A program made the position numbers and the translations under genes. Under the pieces are notes generated by a model. That model was not told where the DNA came from. It searched no databases and was given only the letters and a program-made list of their open reading frames with translations. From Bradyrhizobium sp. Ghvi (GTDB lineage: Bacteria > Pseudomonadota > Alphaproteobacteria > Rhizobiales > Xanthobacteraceae): a stretch of DNA of 64,000 bases. Below, in pieces: positions 16,046 to 25,780 of this stretch (within the stretch, counting starts at the first letter, position 1; each line of letters starts with the position of its first letter). The stretch is taken from positions 124,001-188,000 of the forward strand of contig NZ_FOVU01000002.1 in NCBI RefSeq assembly GCF_900115265.1, given 5' to 3'.

Positions 16046-17959
16046 TTGTCCAGTACGCCTGCAGTTGCTTCCGGCCATCATCATCCCGATCCACTACCGC
16101 TTGCCATGACCATGGGCGCCCTCGGGGTGGTCTACGGCGATATCGGCACCAGCCCGCTCTACGCCTTGAAGGAAGCCGCCAAGGCGGCCGCTCACGGCGG
16201 CACCGTAACGCCCGAGGCTGTCCTGGGCGTTGCTTCGCTGATTCTCTGGGCCCTGCTGCTGATCATCTCACTGAAATACGCGCTGCTGATCCTGCGCGCG
16301 GACAACCGCGGCGAAGGCGGTATCGTCGCGCTGCTGGCACTGCTGCATGCCCGCCACGCCCAGCCGGGCACCTGGCGCGCGCATCTGCTTGTGGTCGGCC
16401 TCATCGGCGCCGCCCTGCTCTACGGAGACGGAGCGATCACGCCGGCGATCTCGGTGCTGTCAGCCATCGAAGGCCTCAAGGTCGACGCGCCCTCGCTCTC
16501 GCCCGTGGTGGTGCCCATCACCATCGCCATCCTGGTCGGCCTGTTCATGATGCAGAAGCAGGGCACCGGCTTCATCGGCCGCATCTTCGGACCTGTGATG
16601 CTGGCCTGGTTCGTCGTGCTGGCTGCGCTCGGCATCCACGGCATCATCAAGGCTCCGGCGGTGCTGGCCGCGCTCAGCCCGCTCTATGCTTTCGACTTCC
16701 TGATTCATCAGGATTTCCACGTCTCCTTCGCGATCCTCGGCGCCGCCTTCCTCGCGGTGACCGGTGGCGAGGCGATGTATGCCGACATGGGCCATTTCGG
16801 CCGCCTGCCGATCCGGCTCGCCTGGTTTGCGATCTGCCTGCCCGCACTGGTGCTGAATTATTTCGGCCAGGCCGCGCTGCTCATCACCGATCCCACGATG
16901 ATCGAGAACCCCTTCTTCCAGCTCTGCCCCGACGCCCTGCACTATCTGCTGGTCGCGTTCTCGGCCGTGGCGACCGTGATCGCCTCGCAGGCGATCATCT
17001 CCGGCGTGTTCTCTCTGACCCAGCAATCGATCCAGCTCGGCTTCCTGCCGCGCATGCAGATCCGCCACACCACCAGCGATGCGATCGGCCAGATCTACGT
17101 GCCGCTGGTGAACTGGCTCCTCGCAGCCGCAACGCTAGGGGCGGTCCTGAGCTTCGGCTCCTCCGACGCTCTCGCCGGCGCCTATGGCATTGCGGTGTCA
17201 CTGCTGATGGCGATCACCACGCTCCTGGCCGCGCTGGTCGCGATCCAGTGGGGCTTTTCGCCCTGGCTGGTGGTGGCCGTGAACGGCTTCTTCTTCGTGA
17301 TCGATCTGATCTTCTTCGCGGCGAACTCGATCAAGCTGTTCGAGGGCGGCTGGTTTCCGCTGCTGCTCGCCGGCCTCGTCGCCTTCCTGATGCTGACCTG
17401 GCGTGCCGGCGTGAAGCTGGTCGAAGCTGCGCGCGCCAAGTTGCGCCAGCCCGAGGAGGACCTGATCGAGACCGCCGTCAACAAGTGTCGCGCCAGGCTG
17501 CCCGGGGCCGCCGCGTTCCTGGCGTCTGCGCCACGGGGCGTGCCGCTCGCGTTGACCCAGTTCGTCAAGCACAACCACGTGCTGCACGAGCGCGTGCTGC
17601 TGGTGACGGTGCTGATCGAGGAGTCCCCTCACATCCCGGACGAGGAGCGCGCCGAGGTGATCGAGATCATCCCCGGCATCACCCGCGTCATCCTGCACTA
17701 CGGCTTCATGCAGAACCCCACGATCTACGAGGGATTGGGGCTCGTCTGCCGCCAGGGCAAGCTGCCCGGCATCGAGCTCGCCGACGTCACCTATTATGTC
17801 GGCCGCGAGACCATCATCCCGCGCGAGGACATTCCGGGCATGTGGGTCTGGCGCGAAGGCCTGTTCGCCTTCCTCCAGCGCAACGCCGAACGCTCCGCCG
17901 CATTCTTCGGCGTGCCGACCAAGCAGGTCGTGGAGTTCGGCACCGAGCTGGAGATTTAG
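16046..17959 (+). CDS. kup: Kup-family potassium uptake transporter
   Basis: The 637-residue inner membrane protein has about 12 helices followed by a cytoplasmic C-terminal domain of about 190 residues. The family signature GALGVVYGDIGTSPLYALKEA is near the N-terminus, and YGDGAITPAISVLSA and GGEAMYADMGHFG are present. It mediates proton-coupled K+ uptake. The start is a TTG at 16046, spaced six bases from GAGGGG; a TTG at 16040 overlaps that site. An upstream ORF and a perfect hairpin precede it. It is monocistronic. Confidence 0.95.
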   Translation: MSSTPAVASGHHHPDPLPLAMTMGALGVVYGDIGTSPLYALKEAAKAAAHGGTVTPEAVLGVASLILWALLLIISLKYALLILRADNRGEGGIVALLALLHARHAQPGTWRAHLLVVGLIGAALLYGDGAITPAISVLSAIEGLKVDAPSLSPVVVPITIAILVGLFMMQKQGTGFIGRIFGPVMLAWFVVLAALGIHGIIKAPAVLAALSPLYAFDFLIHQDFHVSFAILGAAFLAVTGGEAMYADMGHFGRLPIRLAWFAICLPALVLNYFGQAALLITDPTMIENPFFQLCPDALHYLLVAFSAVATVIASQAIISGVFSLTQQSIQLGFLPRMQIRHTTSDAIGQIYVPLVNWLLAAATLGAVLSFGSSDALAGAYGIAVSLLMAITTLLAALVAIQWGFSPWLVVAVNGFFFVIDLIFFAANSIKLFEGGWFPLLLAGLVAFLMLTWRAGVKLVEAARAKLRQPEEDLIETAVNKCRARLPGAAAFLASAPRGVPLALTQFVKHNHVLHERVLLVTVLIEESPHIPDEERAEVIEIIPGITRVILHYGFMQNPTIYEGLGLVCRQGKLPGIELADVTYYVGRETIIPREDIPGMWVWREGLFAFLQRNAERSAAFFGVPTKQVVEFGTELEI

Positions 17960-18094
17960 GACGCAGACTCATGACCGCACAGCTTCGGCCCGATTGCTGC
18001 AAGTCGGGCGAAGGCGAGATCGTGGGCAGGCACTTTGTCGTAGCGCCTTCCGCGCTTTGCTGGGCCGATCGAATGTGGGTGGCCGGTCACGTGC

Positions 18095-18565
18095 TTATAG
18101 CTCCATGTGTATAATCTCGATAAGATCGCCGCCCAACCCGTGAGAGAAGTGGCCTCGGCCTACGGTCCGAAAGCCAAATTTCTTGTAAAATCCTTCGGCA
18201 TTGAGCGTCGCTTCAAGCCTAATCGCTCCGGTGTGACCCGCCCGAGCTTCTGCGACGCCGATCTCCAGCAGGCGTCTACCTAGTCCGAAGCCGGCGACCT
18301 CCGGCAAAACGAACAGGCGGGTTACCTCGCCCGGCTCGCTATCGACAAAAGCGACGACGGCGCCACCACGCAGGCATACTGTCATTCGTCCGTTTTCGAT
18401 CAGCTTCTCGTAAAATTCCGGCGTGCGGTCACCCATCCAATTCCGGATTTGGGCCGGAGAATAAGATGCGGCGGCAAGGCCGTTGATTGATGATTTAGTC
18501 AGCTCAAAGACCGCCTTTGCATCCTTCCGATCAGCGCGTCTGAACGAAAACTCGGACATATCCAT
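18095..18565 (-). CDS. GNAT-family N-acetyltransferase
   Basis: From the ATG at 18565 the protein has 156 residues; ATGs at 18559 and 18616 are alternatives. The acetyl-CoA pyrophosphate loop is GFGLGRRLLEIG after VTRLFVLPEVA, and FYKKFGFRTVGRG near the end is typical of GNAT motif B. The substrate is unknown. Base composition is visibly lower in G+C than the flanking core genes, and two other accessory-type genes follow, so this stretch may be acquired. Confidence 0.85.
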   Translation of the reverse strand: MDMSEFSFRRADRKDAKAVFELTKSSINGLAAASYSPAQIRNWMGDRTPEFYEKLIENGRMTVCLRGGAVVAFVDSEPGEVTRLFVLPEVAGFGLGRRLLEIGVAEARAGHTGAIRLEATLNAEGFYKKFGFRTVGRGHFSHGLGGDLIEIIHMEL

Positions 18566-18705
18566 ATGCAGCTTTCTATGATGTTTTGAATGGCTGACCT
18601 GCCGAGTCCGTTTCATGAGCCGAGATCTCTGGGATCAAAGCAGAAGCGCCCGATTGACCCTGAGCAGACTTCGTCTAAAGGACGTTGCCGAGCGTGGGCC
18701 GGTTC

Positions 18706-19428
18706 TCAAAGCATCTCTTCCAGCAAGTCACTCACCACTTCGGGGCAGTCGATTTGTGGGTCGTGACCACAATTGTGAAGGACCATTGTTCGCCAGCCCT
18801 CGGTGTTTTTGCATCGTTCAAGTGCGGCGTCGTATGCCGGGCTCGCAAACTGCGGCGTGCGAACGAACAGCTTCTTCCCAACTCGTTCTACGGCTCCGGT
18901 CAATTTTAACCTATCCATCGTGACGGCTAGAGGATGCGGCGTCATCTTTTGGTCCACCCACGCAGCATCTTCAGCTTTTTGAATCCTCAGCAGCGTGCTG
19001 GTCGCGCCGGGTCTCCCTAGGTCACCCCGATCCATTGCAGCCGCGATCGCGGTCTGTTGAGGCTCCGGCAAAACGTCATAGGGTCGCTGGCCGTCTTCCG
19101 GCAGGAAAGCGTCGATGTAGACGATCCCGGCGAGACGCTCGCCGATGTGCTCCGTTGCTCCCGTGATGACCCAACCAGCATAGGAGTGTCCGACCAACAC
19201 GGCGTCACGAATGTCTTCCCATTTGAAAAGATTCACAACATCGTCAACGTGAGTGTGAAGGGTGATGCCTCGATCCAATAGATGGGAACGTTCACCGACG
19301 CCTGTAAGGGTTGGCGTGAACACCTCATGCCCCTTGGCAGCGAGCAGTCGTCGAACACGCTTCCAGGACCAACCGCCATGTCCCGCGCCATGCACAAGAA
19401 CGAAGGTTCGAGGAGTTGAAGGATTCAT
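18706..19428 (-). CDS. Alpha/beta-hydrolase, small-ester esterase type
   Basis: The 240-residue protein starts TFVLVHGAGHGGWSWKRV, the oxyanion signature of the plant-methylesterase-like (EstC/MES) group. It has the nucleophile elbow VGHSYAG with Ser82 and the catalytic His in LHNCGHDPQIDCPE near the C-terminus; an acidic residue lies between. No signal peptide is seen, so it is cytoplasmic. Likely substrates are small esters, not assigned. It sits in the lower-GC patch with the GNAT and VanX-like genes. Confidence 0.88.
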   Translation of the reverse strand: MNPSTPRTFVLVHGAGHGGWSWKRVRRLLAAKGHEVFTPTLTGVGERSHLLDRGITLHTHVDDVVNLFKWEDIRDAVLVGHSYAGWVITGATEHIGERLAGIVYIDAFLPEDGQRPYDVLPEPQQTAIAAAMDRGDLGRPGATSTLLRIQKAEDAAWVDQKMTPHPLAVTMDRLKLTGAVERVGKKLFVRTPQFASPAYDAALERCKNTEGWRTMVLHNCGHDPQIDCPEVVSDLLEEML

Positions 19429-19496
19429 TGTTGATCTTCAGCGACTTGTCCACGCTGCAGCGGCTCGGGGTTCGCGCATTGCACGTTGATTACGAC

Positions 19497-20048
19497 TCAC
19501 ATCGGGCCTTGGGGCACGTCCGCCGCAGCTAACGGTTCATAGTCGTGAATATTCGGAAGGTTGTAGTGCCACCATTCAGGGCCATAATGCGCCCAACCAG
19601 TCGCCGTCATGATACCGAGCAAAATTGCGCGATTGCGGATCGCATCGGCTGGCAAGCCTTCGAGGGCATGATGGCCGGACAGCGACGTCAGCGCGTCAAA
19701 AGCGGTCCCCATCTCAAGCTCTTTCCCCGATACCAAGTCGGAAAGCGTAAGATCGACGGCAATACCCCGAGGATGTGTGCCTCCGAGTCGCGGATCGCCG
19801 ACGAAGGTCTTGTCCTCCAGCGCGTCCCAGAAAATCCATTGGGCTTCGAGTGGCCTGAAAGCGTCGTACACTGTAACGCCAAGACCGAGCGCCTTGGCTC
19901 GTTCGGCAGCGATCAAAAGCTGTCGGTGGGCTTCCGGCACGAGCAAGGCTACCGAACGTTTGTATATCGGCCGCCCAAGGATGTTATTGCTGCTCGCATA
20001 TCTAATATCGAGGGTGATGTTCCCCTCTTCAGTCATACTGACAAGCAT
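19497..20048 (-). CDS. D-alanyl-D-alanine dipeptidase (VanX/DdpX family)
   Basis: The 183-residue M15D peptidase carries all key residues: Arg65 in YDAFRP, zinc ligands His92 and Asp99 in THPRGIAVDLTL, catalytic Glu158 and zinc ligand His161 in PEWWHY. VanX enzymes split D-Ala-D-Ala; in Gram-negative bacteria they recycle cell-wall dipeptides. No signal peptide is visible, which suggests a cytoplasmic or host-delivered location. It could also start at 20036. No ddp transport genes accompany it, and no vanA/vanH genes are present. Confidence 0.9.
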   Translation of the reverse strand: MLVSMTEEGNITLDIRYASSNNILGRPIYKRSVALLVPEAHRQLLIAAERAKALGLGVTVYDAFRPLEAQWIFWDALEDKTFVGDPRLGGTHPRGIAVDLTLSDLVSGKELEMGTAFDALTSLSGHHALEGLPADAIRNRAILLGIMTATGWAHYGPEWWHYNLPNIHDYEPLAAADVPQGPM

Positions 20049-20446
20049 CGGATTTCGATCCTGAAGATTCTGTGCTAGCGGCGAGCTCAGGCGTCAGCTC
20101 GCCTGGAATTGATGCGCATGCACGCATCTTTTCCGACGCAACTCAACTATAGGATATGCATGAACGATAATGCAATCCAGAAGCTGGCAGCTGGTCGCAC
20201 TGCCTATTGCTTCGCCATATGCTCGTTGGGACGTCGGCTGTCGTGAGGGGTTCTGTCGCGTTGCCTTGATGCGGTGCGCAGCTGCGCAGCAGCAAAGCTC
20301 GAAGTAACTTTGCCTTGCCAGGGAATGAGCAGGTTAGCGATTAAATCCGGAGCAGAGTTGAAATTCACGCCCGTCACCAATCTGAGCGTCATTGTGCCCA
20401 AGGCAACGCCCGAGGCAGCCAGCCAACGGCGCTGACCGCCCTCTCG
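20049..20446. other. Intergenic region without a supported gene
   Basis: This 398-base gap separates the lower-GC patch from the 3' end of gyrA. A 65-codon minus-strand frame (20204-20401) has no recognised domain or ribosome binding site. It may mark the right edge of the acquired patch, but I see no direct repeats, tRNA or integrase. Confidence 0.4.
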
Positions 20447-23179
20447 CTATTCGCCATTGGCGCCGTTGCCGTTCTCGGCCTCTTCCGTGATGTGCTCGAC
20501 CGAGACGACATGCTCGTCCTCGGCAGTGTCGAACACGATCACGCCCTGGGTCGAGCGGCCGGCAATGCGGATGCCTTCGACCGGGCAGCGGATCAGCTGG
20601 CCCTTGTCGGTCACCAGCATGATTTGATCCGCGTCCTCGACCGGGAAGGATGCGACCAAATTGCCGTTGCGGTTGTTGACGCTCATGGCGACGATGCCTT
20701 TGCCGCCGCGGCCCGTGGTGCGATACTCATAGGACGAGGTCCGCTTGCCATAGCCGTTGACGGAGACGGTCAGCACGACCTGCTCCTGTGCCGACATCTC
20801 GACATAGCGCTCCTGCGGCAGCTGGAAGCTGCCAGAGGTCTCCTCGGCCTCGGCGTCCGCCGGGGCGTCCTCGGCCGCGGCTTCGCCGGCGACCGCCCGA
20901 CGCATCTTCAGGTACGCCGAACGCTCATCGGACGTGGTCTCGACGTGGCGCAGGATCGCCAGCGAGATCACCTTGTCGCCCTCGCCAAGCGCAATGCCGC
21001 GCACGCCCATCGACGTGCGCCCGGTGAAGACGCGCACGTCGGGAACCGGGAAGCGAATGCACTGGCCGCCGGCGGCGGTCAGCAGCACGTCGTCGCGCTC
21101 GGTACAGATCTGCACGTCGACGATCGCCTCGCCGTCGTCGAGCTTCATGGCGATGATGCCGGAGCGGCGGACATCGACGAAGTCGGACAGCTTGTTGCGG
21201 CGGACGTTGCCACCTGTGGTGGCGAACATCACATCTAACTGCGCCCAGGTCGATTCATCCTCGGGCAGGGGCATGATGGTGGTGATGCGCTCACCCTGCT
21301 CCAACGGCAGGATGTTGATCATCGCCTTGCCGCGCGCGTTTGGCGCGGCCATCGGCAGGCGCCAGACCTTTTCCTTGTAGACCTGGCCACGTGAGGAGAA
21401 GAACAGCACCGGCGTGTGCGTGGAGGCCACGAACAGGCGGCTGACGAAATCCTCGTCGCGGGTCTGCATGCCGGAGCGGCCCTTGCCGCCGCGGCGCTGG
21501 GCGCGATAGGCCGACAGCGGCACGCGCTTGACGTAACCGGCGTGCGAGACGGTGACGACCATGTCCTCGCGCTGGATCAGGTCCTCGTCCTCGACCTCGC
21601 CTTCCTGCTCCATGATCACGGTCTTGCGCGGCGTGGCGAACTCGGCCTTCACTTCGGCAAGCTCGGTCTTGATGATGTCGAGGATGCGGGCGCGCGAGCG
21701 AAGGATCGCCAGATAATCCTCGATCTCGCCGGCGAGCTTCGCCAGCTCCTCGCCGATCTCGTCACGGCCGAGCGCGGTGAGGCGTGCCAGGCGCAGCTCG
21801 AGGATCGCCCTCGCCTGCTCCAGCGACAGACGGATCGTACCATCCTCATTGATGCGATGGCGAGGATCGTCGATCAGCGTGATGATGTCCTCGACGTCGC
21901 GGGCCGGCCAGTCGCGCGTCATCAGGGTCTCGCGCGCGGCCGCCGGCGTCGGCGAATGCCGGATGACCTTGATGATCTCGTCGATATTGGCGACTGCAAT
22001 GGCAAGGCCGACCTGCTCGTGCGCGCGTTCGCGCGCCTTGCGCAGCTTGTACTTGGTGCGGCGGGTGACGACCTGCTCGCGGAAGCCGACGAAGATCGTC
22101 AGCATGTCCTTCAGGTTCATCGTCTGCGGACGACCCGAGTCGAGCGCGACGGCGTTGACGCCGAAGCTCGTCTGAAGCGGGGTGAACTTGTAGAGCTGGT
22201 TGAGCACCACGTCGGGCACGGCATCGCGCTTGAGCTCGACGACGACACGGTAGCCGTCGCGATCGGATTCGTCGCGCAGATCCGAGATGCCCTCGATCTT
22301 CTTTTCCTTGTAGAGCTCGGCGATGCGCTCGACCATCGTCGCCTTGTTCACCTGATACGGGATCTCGGTGATGACGATCGCCTCACGCTCCTTGCGGATG
22401 GTCTCGAAAGTGACCTTGCCGCGCATCACAATGGAGCCGCGGCCGAGATGATAGGCGCTGCGGATGCCCTGGCGTCCGAGGATGATGCCGCCGGTCGGGA
22501 AATCCGGACCCGGAATGATGCTGTTGAGCTCGTCGATGGTCAGCGAGGGATTGTCGATCAACGCCACGCAGGCGTCGATGACCTCGCCGAGATTGTGCGG
22601 CGGGATATTGGTGGCCATGCCAACGGCGATGCCGCCGGCGCCGTTGACCAGCAGGTTCGGGAACCGCGCCGGTAGAACCACCGGCTCGCGCTCGGAACCG
22701 TCATAGTTGTCCTGGAAATCGACCGTGTCGTCGTCGATGTCCTCGAGCAGCTTGAGCGCGATCTTGGTCAGGCGCGACTCGGTGTAGCGCATCGCTGCAG
22801 GCGGATCGCCGTCGACCGATCCGAAATTGCCCTGTCCGTCGATCAGGGGCGCGCGCATCGAGAAGTCCTGCGCCATGCGCACCAACGCATCGTAGATCGC
22901 CTGGTCGCCATGGGGATGGTACTTACCCATGACCTCACCGACGGCGCCGGCGGACTTCTTGTGCTTCTTGTCCGGCGTGTCGCCGCGATTGTTCATCGCG
23001 TAGAGGATGCGGCGATGCACCGGCTTCAACCCATCGCGCGCATCGGGCAGCGCGCGCGACACGATCACGCTCATGGCGTAATCGAGATAGGACTTCTTCA
23101 TCTCCTCATAGATCGAGACGGGGCGAATGTCCGAGGGTTGCGCCGGCTGGTCGCCGGGCTTGTTGTCGTCGTCAGCCAA
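20447..23179 (-). CDS. gyrA: DNA gyrase subunit A
   Basis: The 910-residue subunit cuts and religates DNA. The catalytic Tyr132 is in [10 protein letters not shown]. The gyrase-specific box QRRGGKG lies in the C-terminal pinwheel domain, which separates it from ParC. An Ala/Glu/Asp-rich insert ([12 protein letters not shown]) between C-terminal blades makes it longer than E. coli GyrA. At the position of E. coli Ser83 it has Gln93 ([12 protein letters not shown]), with Asp97 matching Asp87; this is probably a lineage state. ssb lies upstream, as in many alphaproteobacteria. Confidence 0.98.
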   Translation of the reverse strand: MADDDNKPGDQPAQPSDIRPVSIYEEMKKSYLDYAMSVIVSRALPDARDGLKPVHRRILYAMNNRGDTPDKKHKKSAGAVGEVMGKYHPHGDQAIYDALVRMAQDFSMRAPLIDGQGNFGSVDGDPPAAMRYTESRLTKIALKLLEDIDDDTVDFQDNYDGSEREPVVLPARFPNLLVNGAGGIAVGMATNIPPHNLGEVIDACVALIDNPSLTIDELNSIIPGPDFPTGGIILGRQGIRSAYHLGRGSIVMRGKVTFETIRKEREAIVITEIPYQVNKATMVERIAELYKEKKIEGISDLRDESDRDGYRVVVELKRDAVPDVVLNQLYKFTPLQTSFGVNAVALDSGRPQTMNLKDMLTIFVGFREQVVTRRTKYKLRKARERAHEQVGLAIAVANIDEIIKVIRHSPTPAAARETLMTRDWPARDVEDIITLIDDPRHRINEDGTIRLSLEQARAILELRLARLTALGRDEIGEELAKLAGEIEDYLAILRSRARILDIIKTELAEVKAEFATPRKTVIMEQEGEVEDEDLIQREDMVVTVSHAGYVKRVPLSAYRAQRRGGKGRSGMQTRDEDFVSRLFVASTHTPVLFFSSRGQVYKEKVWRLPMAAPNARGKAMINILPLEQGERITTIMPLPEDESTWAQLDVMFATTGGNVRRNKLSDFVDVRRSGIIAMKLDDGEAIVDVQICTERDDVLLTAAGGQCIRFPVPDVRVFTGRTSMGVRGIALGEGDKVISLAILRHVETTSDERSAYLKMRRAVAGEAAAEDAPADAEAEETSGSFQLPQERYVEMSAQEQVVLTVSVNGYGKRTSSYEYRTTGRGGKGIVAMSVNNRNGNLVASFPVEDADQIMLVTDKGQLIRCPVEGIRIAGRSTQGVIVFDTAEDEHVVSVEHITEEAENGNGANGE

Positions 23180-23347
23180 GGGGGAATCCGGTGAAATTTT
23201 ATCTGGGAATCATATAGCGCATCGACGCCCTGATAACCACCCTTGCAGGGGTCTGGAAAGCGCTTTTTCCGACTGTTTTTCCAGAGACTTACGCCCTCCC
23301 CGCTACCGTCCGGAGCAGGACCCGAGCAAGCCGGGCGAAACCGCCCT

Positions 23348-23727
23348 TTACGCCGCAAAAATCACCCGGTGCATGAGGCGTCCGGGCACCAGCGTGAGCA
23401 GCCCTGCGATCACCAGACCAGTGAACAGCAGGATCATGATCCGCCGGTGATTGGCCACACGATGCGTATGCGCGCGCCAGACCGCGAGCGGCAGCAGCAC
23501 CAGCGTGGGGATCGACAGCAGGTGGATCGGGCTAAACGGCCCAACCATGCGGATCCGGTGGATGCAGAATGACGACGCCGCCACCACGGCCATCAGCACC
23601 ACCCAGATCCAGCCGACCGTCAGGTGGGGTAGCGTGCGCTTGTGCGCAGCGAACTGGACGAGGCCGAGCACAATGCCGCCATCGCCGCGAAGGCATGCAG
23701 CGGGATCGCCGGTGCGGCCAGCCGTCA
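23348..23727 (-). pseudogene. DUF2306-family membrane protein with N-terminal frameshift
   Basis: Most of the gene is open and gives a four-helix DUF2306-type membrane protein: TLPHLTVGWIWVVLMAVVA, then PFSPIHLLSI and LVPGRLMHRV. Upstream of about 23680 the homologous sequence IPLHAFAAMA continues only in a different frame. That frame is cut by TGA at 23725-23727 and has no usable start. A single-base deletion near 23676-23682 would explain the break. A TTG at 23726-23728 could still start a protein with a scrambled N-terminus. A sequencing error cannot be excluded. Confidence 0.65.
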
Positions 23728-23833
23728 AAGGCCCGAAACGACACATGGGCCAACCCGGAAAAACCGGGCCAGCCCGTCAGTTGGCAAAAAACTCTCCCGC
23801 TTTACATGAGCAGGCCGAGTCTCGGAGCGAAGT

Positions 23834-24328
23834 TCAGAACGGAATGTCGTCGTCCATGTCGTTGTTGCGGCCACCGCCGCCAGCGGCCACGGCACGGCGC
23901 GGTGCGCTGCTGACCGGGCCGGACGAGCCGAAATCGCCGCCCGGCTCGTCGCCGAAGCTGCCGCCTCCGCCACCGCCCCGGCCGTCCAGCATCGTCAGAG
24001 TCGAGTTGAAGCCCTGCAGCACGACCTCGGTGGAGTACTTCTCCACGCCGCTCTGGTCGGTCCATTTGCGGGTCTGGAGTGCGCCCTCGATGTAAACCTT
24101 CGCGCCCTTCTTCAGGTACTGCTCGGCGACCTTGCAGAGTCCTTCGTTGAAGATCACGACGCGATGCCACTCCGTCTTCTCCTTGCGCTCGCCGCTGTTC
24201 TTGTCGCGCCAGGTCTCGGAGGTGGCAATGCTCAGATTCGCAATCGGCCGCCCGTCCTGGGTACGGCGGATTTCGGGATCCTTGCCGAGATTTCCAACCA
24301 GAATGACTTTGTTGACGCTTCCCGCCAT
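23834..24328 (-). CDS. ssb: Single-stranded DNA-binding protein
   Basis: The 164-residue SSB has an N-terminal OB-fold starting [19 protein letters not shown], a Gly-rich linker ([17 protein letters not shown]), and the acidic tip DMDDDIPF that recruits replication and repair partners. The ATG at 24328 follows GGAGAG; an upstream in-frame ATG at 24490 would add 54 unlike residues. A LexA box at 24473-24487 lies in its upstream region, which fits SOS induction of ssb in alphaproteobacteria. The gyrA gene is downstream. Confidence 0.97.
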   Translation of the reverse strand: MAGSVNKVILVGNLGKDPEIRRTQDGRPIANLSIATSETWRDKNSGERKEKTEWHRVVIFNEGLCKVAEQYLKKGAKVYIEGALQTRKWTDQSGVEKYSTEVVLQGFNSTLTMLDGRGGGGGGSFGDEPGGDFGSSGPVSSAPRRAVAAGGGGRNNDMDDDIPF

Positions 24329-24472
24329 CGCCGCTCTCCGCTCCAAATGCCGCTGAATTTCGAAAGGGCGCGCCCGCGCTCCCGCCCGTTGGGCCGACCC
24401 TATACGCTTACAGGTGCCGATCGGCCCGCCACACCCTCGGTTATCCCCACATATAGCACCGCGCGGACATTT

Positions 24473-24487
24473 GTTCCAGATTTGTTC
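24473..24487 (-). promoter_or_regulatory. LexA (SOS) box upstream of ssb
   Basis: GTTC-CAGATTT-GTTC matches the alphaproteobacterial SOS consensus GTTC-N7-GTTC exactly. It is about 145 bases upstream of the ssb ATG. The rest of the 422-base gap up to the omp gene at 24751 shows nothing else I can name. Confidence 0.8.
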
Positions 24488-24750
24488 CATTCAAAGAATG
24501 GAGGAGGCGAAACCCGCAGGCAGGTGCCCGGGCCGCTATGCACGCCGCCATGAATTGGAACCGAGCCAGCAGAGAAAGCACTTAACATTCATCAACTTAC
24601 GCCAATTCGATTACCCGACGAGTGTTGCATTCGAGAGACGGACTCTACCCTGCGATTGGGCTAGGTTCGCCTTGGAATTAGTTCATATGGGCGTCGCGCC
24701 TGATTGACCGCTCGGGGATCTCTGAAGCGGACGACACTGGGGAGACTGCA

Positions 24751-25533
24751 ATGAAGAAAATTCTGTTCGGCACCATCGGTATTGTTGCGTTGAGCTTGTC
24801 TGCACCCGCGAGTGCAGCGGATCTTGCGGCGCGTCCCTACACCAAGGCGCCGGCGCCGATGGTCGCGGCCATCTACGACTGGAGCGGCTTCTACATCGGC
24901 ATCAACGGTGGCGGCGGATCGGCCCACAAGTGCTGGGACTTCGTGACGCCGGTCACGGGCACTCTCGTTCCCGAAGGCTGCCACAATGCCACCGGCGGCA
25001 CGATCGGCGGACAGATTGGCTACCGCTGGCAATCGGCCAATTGGGTGTTCGGCCTCGAGGGTCAGGGCAACTGGGCTGATTTCCAGGGCGATAACGTCAG
25101 CCTCGCCTTCCCGGGCACGGCACTCATTACCGGCGACCGCAACCGCTCGCGCATCGACTCCTTTGGCCTGATCACGGGGCAGGTCGGTTACGCTTGGAAT
25201 AGCGTGCTGCTCTACGTGAAGGGTGGCGGCGCTGTCGTCGGGGACAAGTACGACGTCTTCGCGGCTTCAGGTACGCCGGGTGCTGGTACCCTGCTGGCGT
25301 CAGCCCGCGAGACTCGTTGGGGTGGCGCCGTTGGTGCAGGTCTCGAATTCGGCTTCGCGCCGAACTGGTCGGTAGGCGTCGAGTATGACCACATGTTCCT
25401 CGGTCACCGCACGATCGGCCTGACCACGCCGGCCGGAGCCGCCTTCGGCAGCGACCGCATTGGCCAGGATGTCGATATGGGCCTCGTGCGCTTGAACTAC
25501 CGCTGGGGCGGCCCGGTGATCGCCAAGTACTGA
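24751..25533 (+). CDS. Omp31/RopB-type outer membrane beta-barrel protein (first copy)
   Basis: The 260-residue protein has a signal peptide ending ASA-A, then AADLAARPYTKAPAPM, the typical start of the rhizobial porin-like Omp25/Omp31 family. The mature part alternates Gly and aromatic residues as in an 8-stranded barrel (WSGFYIGINGGGG, VFGLEGQGNWADF) and ends with the strand LNYRWGGPVIAKY. GGGGAGACTGCA precedes the ATG. A shorter paralogue follows in tandem, and each gene has its own terminator, so the two are probably transcribed separately. The role is likely outer membrane structure and permeability. Confidence 0.9.
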   Translation: MKKILFGTIGIVALSLSAPASAADLAARPYTKAPAPMVAAIYDWSGFYIGINGGGGSAHKCWDFVTPVTGTLVPEGCHNATGGTIGGQIGYRWQSANWVFGLEGQGNWADFQGDNVSLAFPGTALITGDRNRSRIDSFGLITGQVGYAWNSVLLYVKGGGAVVGDKYDVFAASGTPGAGTLLASARETRWGGAVGAGLEFGFAPNWSVGVEYDHMFLGHRTIGLTTPAGAAFGSDRIGQDVDMGLVRLNYRWGGPVIAKY

Positions 25534-25566
25534 TGCTGTAGCACTTGATCTTCCAGACTTCGCAGG

Positions 25567-25594
25567 AAGGCCGGCCTTTGCGCCGGCCTTTTTT
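25567..25594 (+). terminator. Intrinsic terminator after the first omp gene
   Basis: AAGGCCGGC and GCCGGCCTT form a 9-bp stem around CTTTGC, followed by T to 25594. A nearly identical hairpin ends the second omp gene. Confidence 0.9.
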
Positions 25595-25780
25595 GCTGGC
25601 GGGATTCTCGGACGGAACAAGGGGTCAAGGACGGCGACATTTTGCAACCATTGTGGCATTTGGGAGACACAACTTGCAGCTTCAGTGGTGTAAGCACGGC
25701 GTTAGTTGGACCACGGTGTCCGATACTGCTTCCGACGCACGGAAGCCCAAAATAGAAACTGGGACTGGGATTTGTTCAAT

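Noticed and set aside
19497..20048. Vancomycin-resistance cluster
   Set aside because: Only a VanX-type dipeptidase is present; no VanA-type ligase, VanH dehydrogenase or two-component genes nearby. Stand-alone VanX-like enzymes are common in Gram-negative bacteria.
20204..20401. 65-codon minus-strand frame before gyrA
   Set aside because: No ribosome binding site, no domain and no neighbour logic; treated as non-coding.
21416..22675. Plus-strand open frame inside gyrA
   Set aside because: Antisense shadow of gyrA; low-complexity composition and no recognisable domain.
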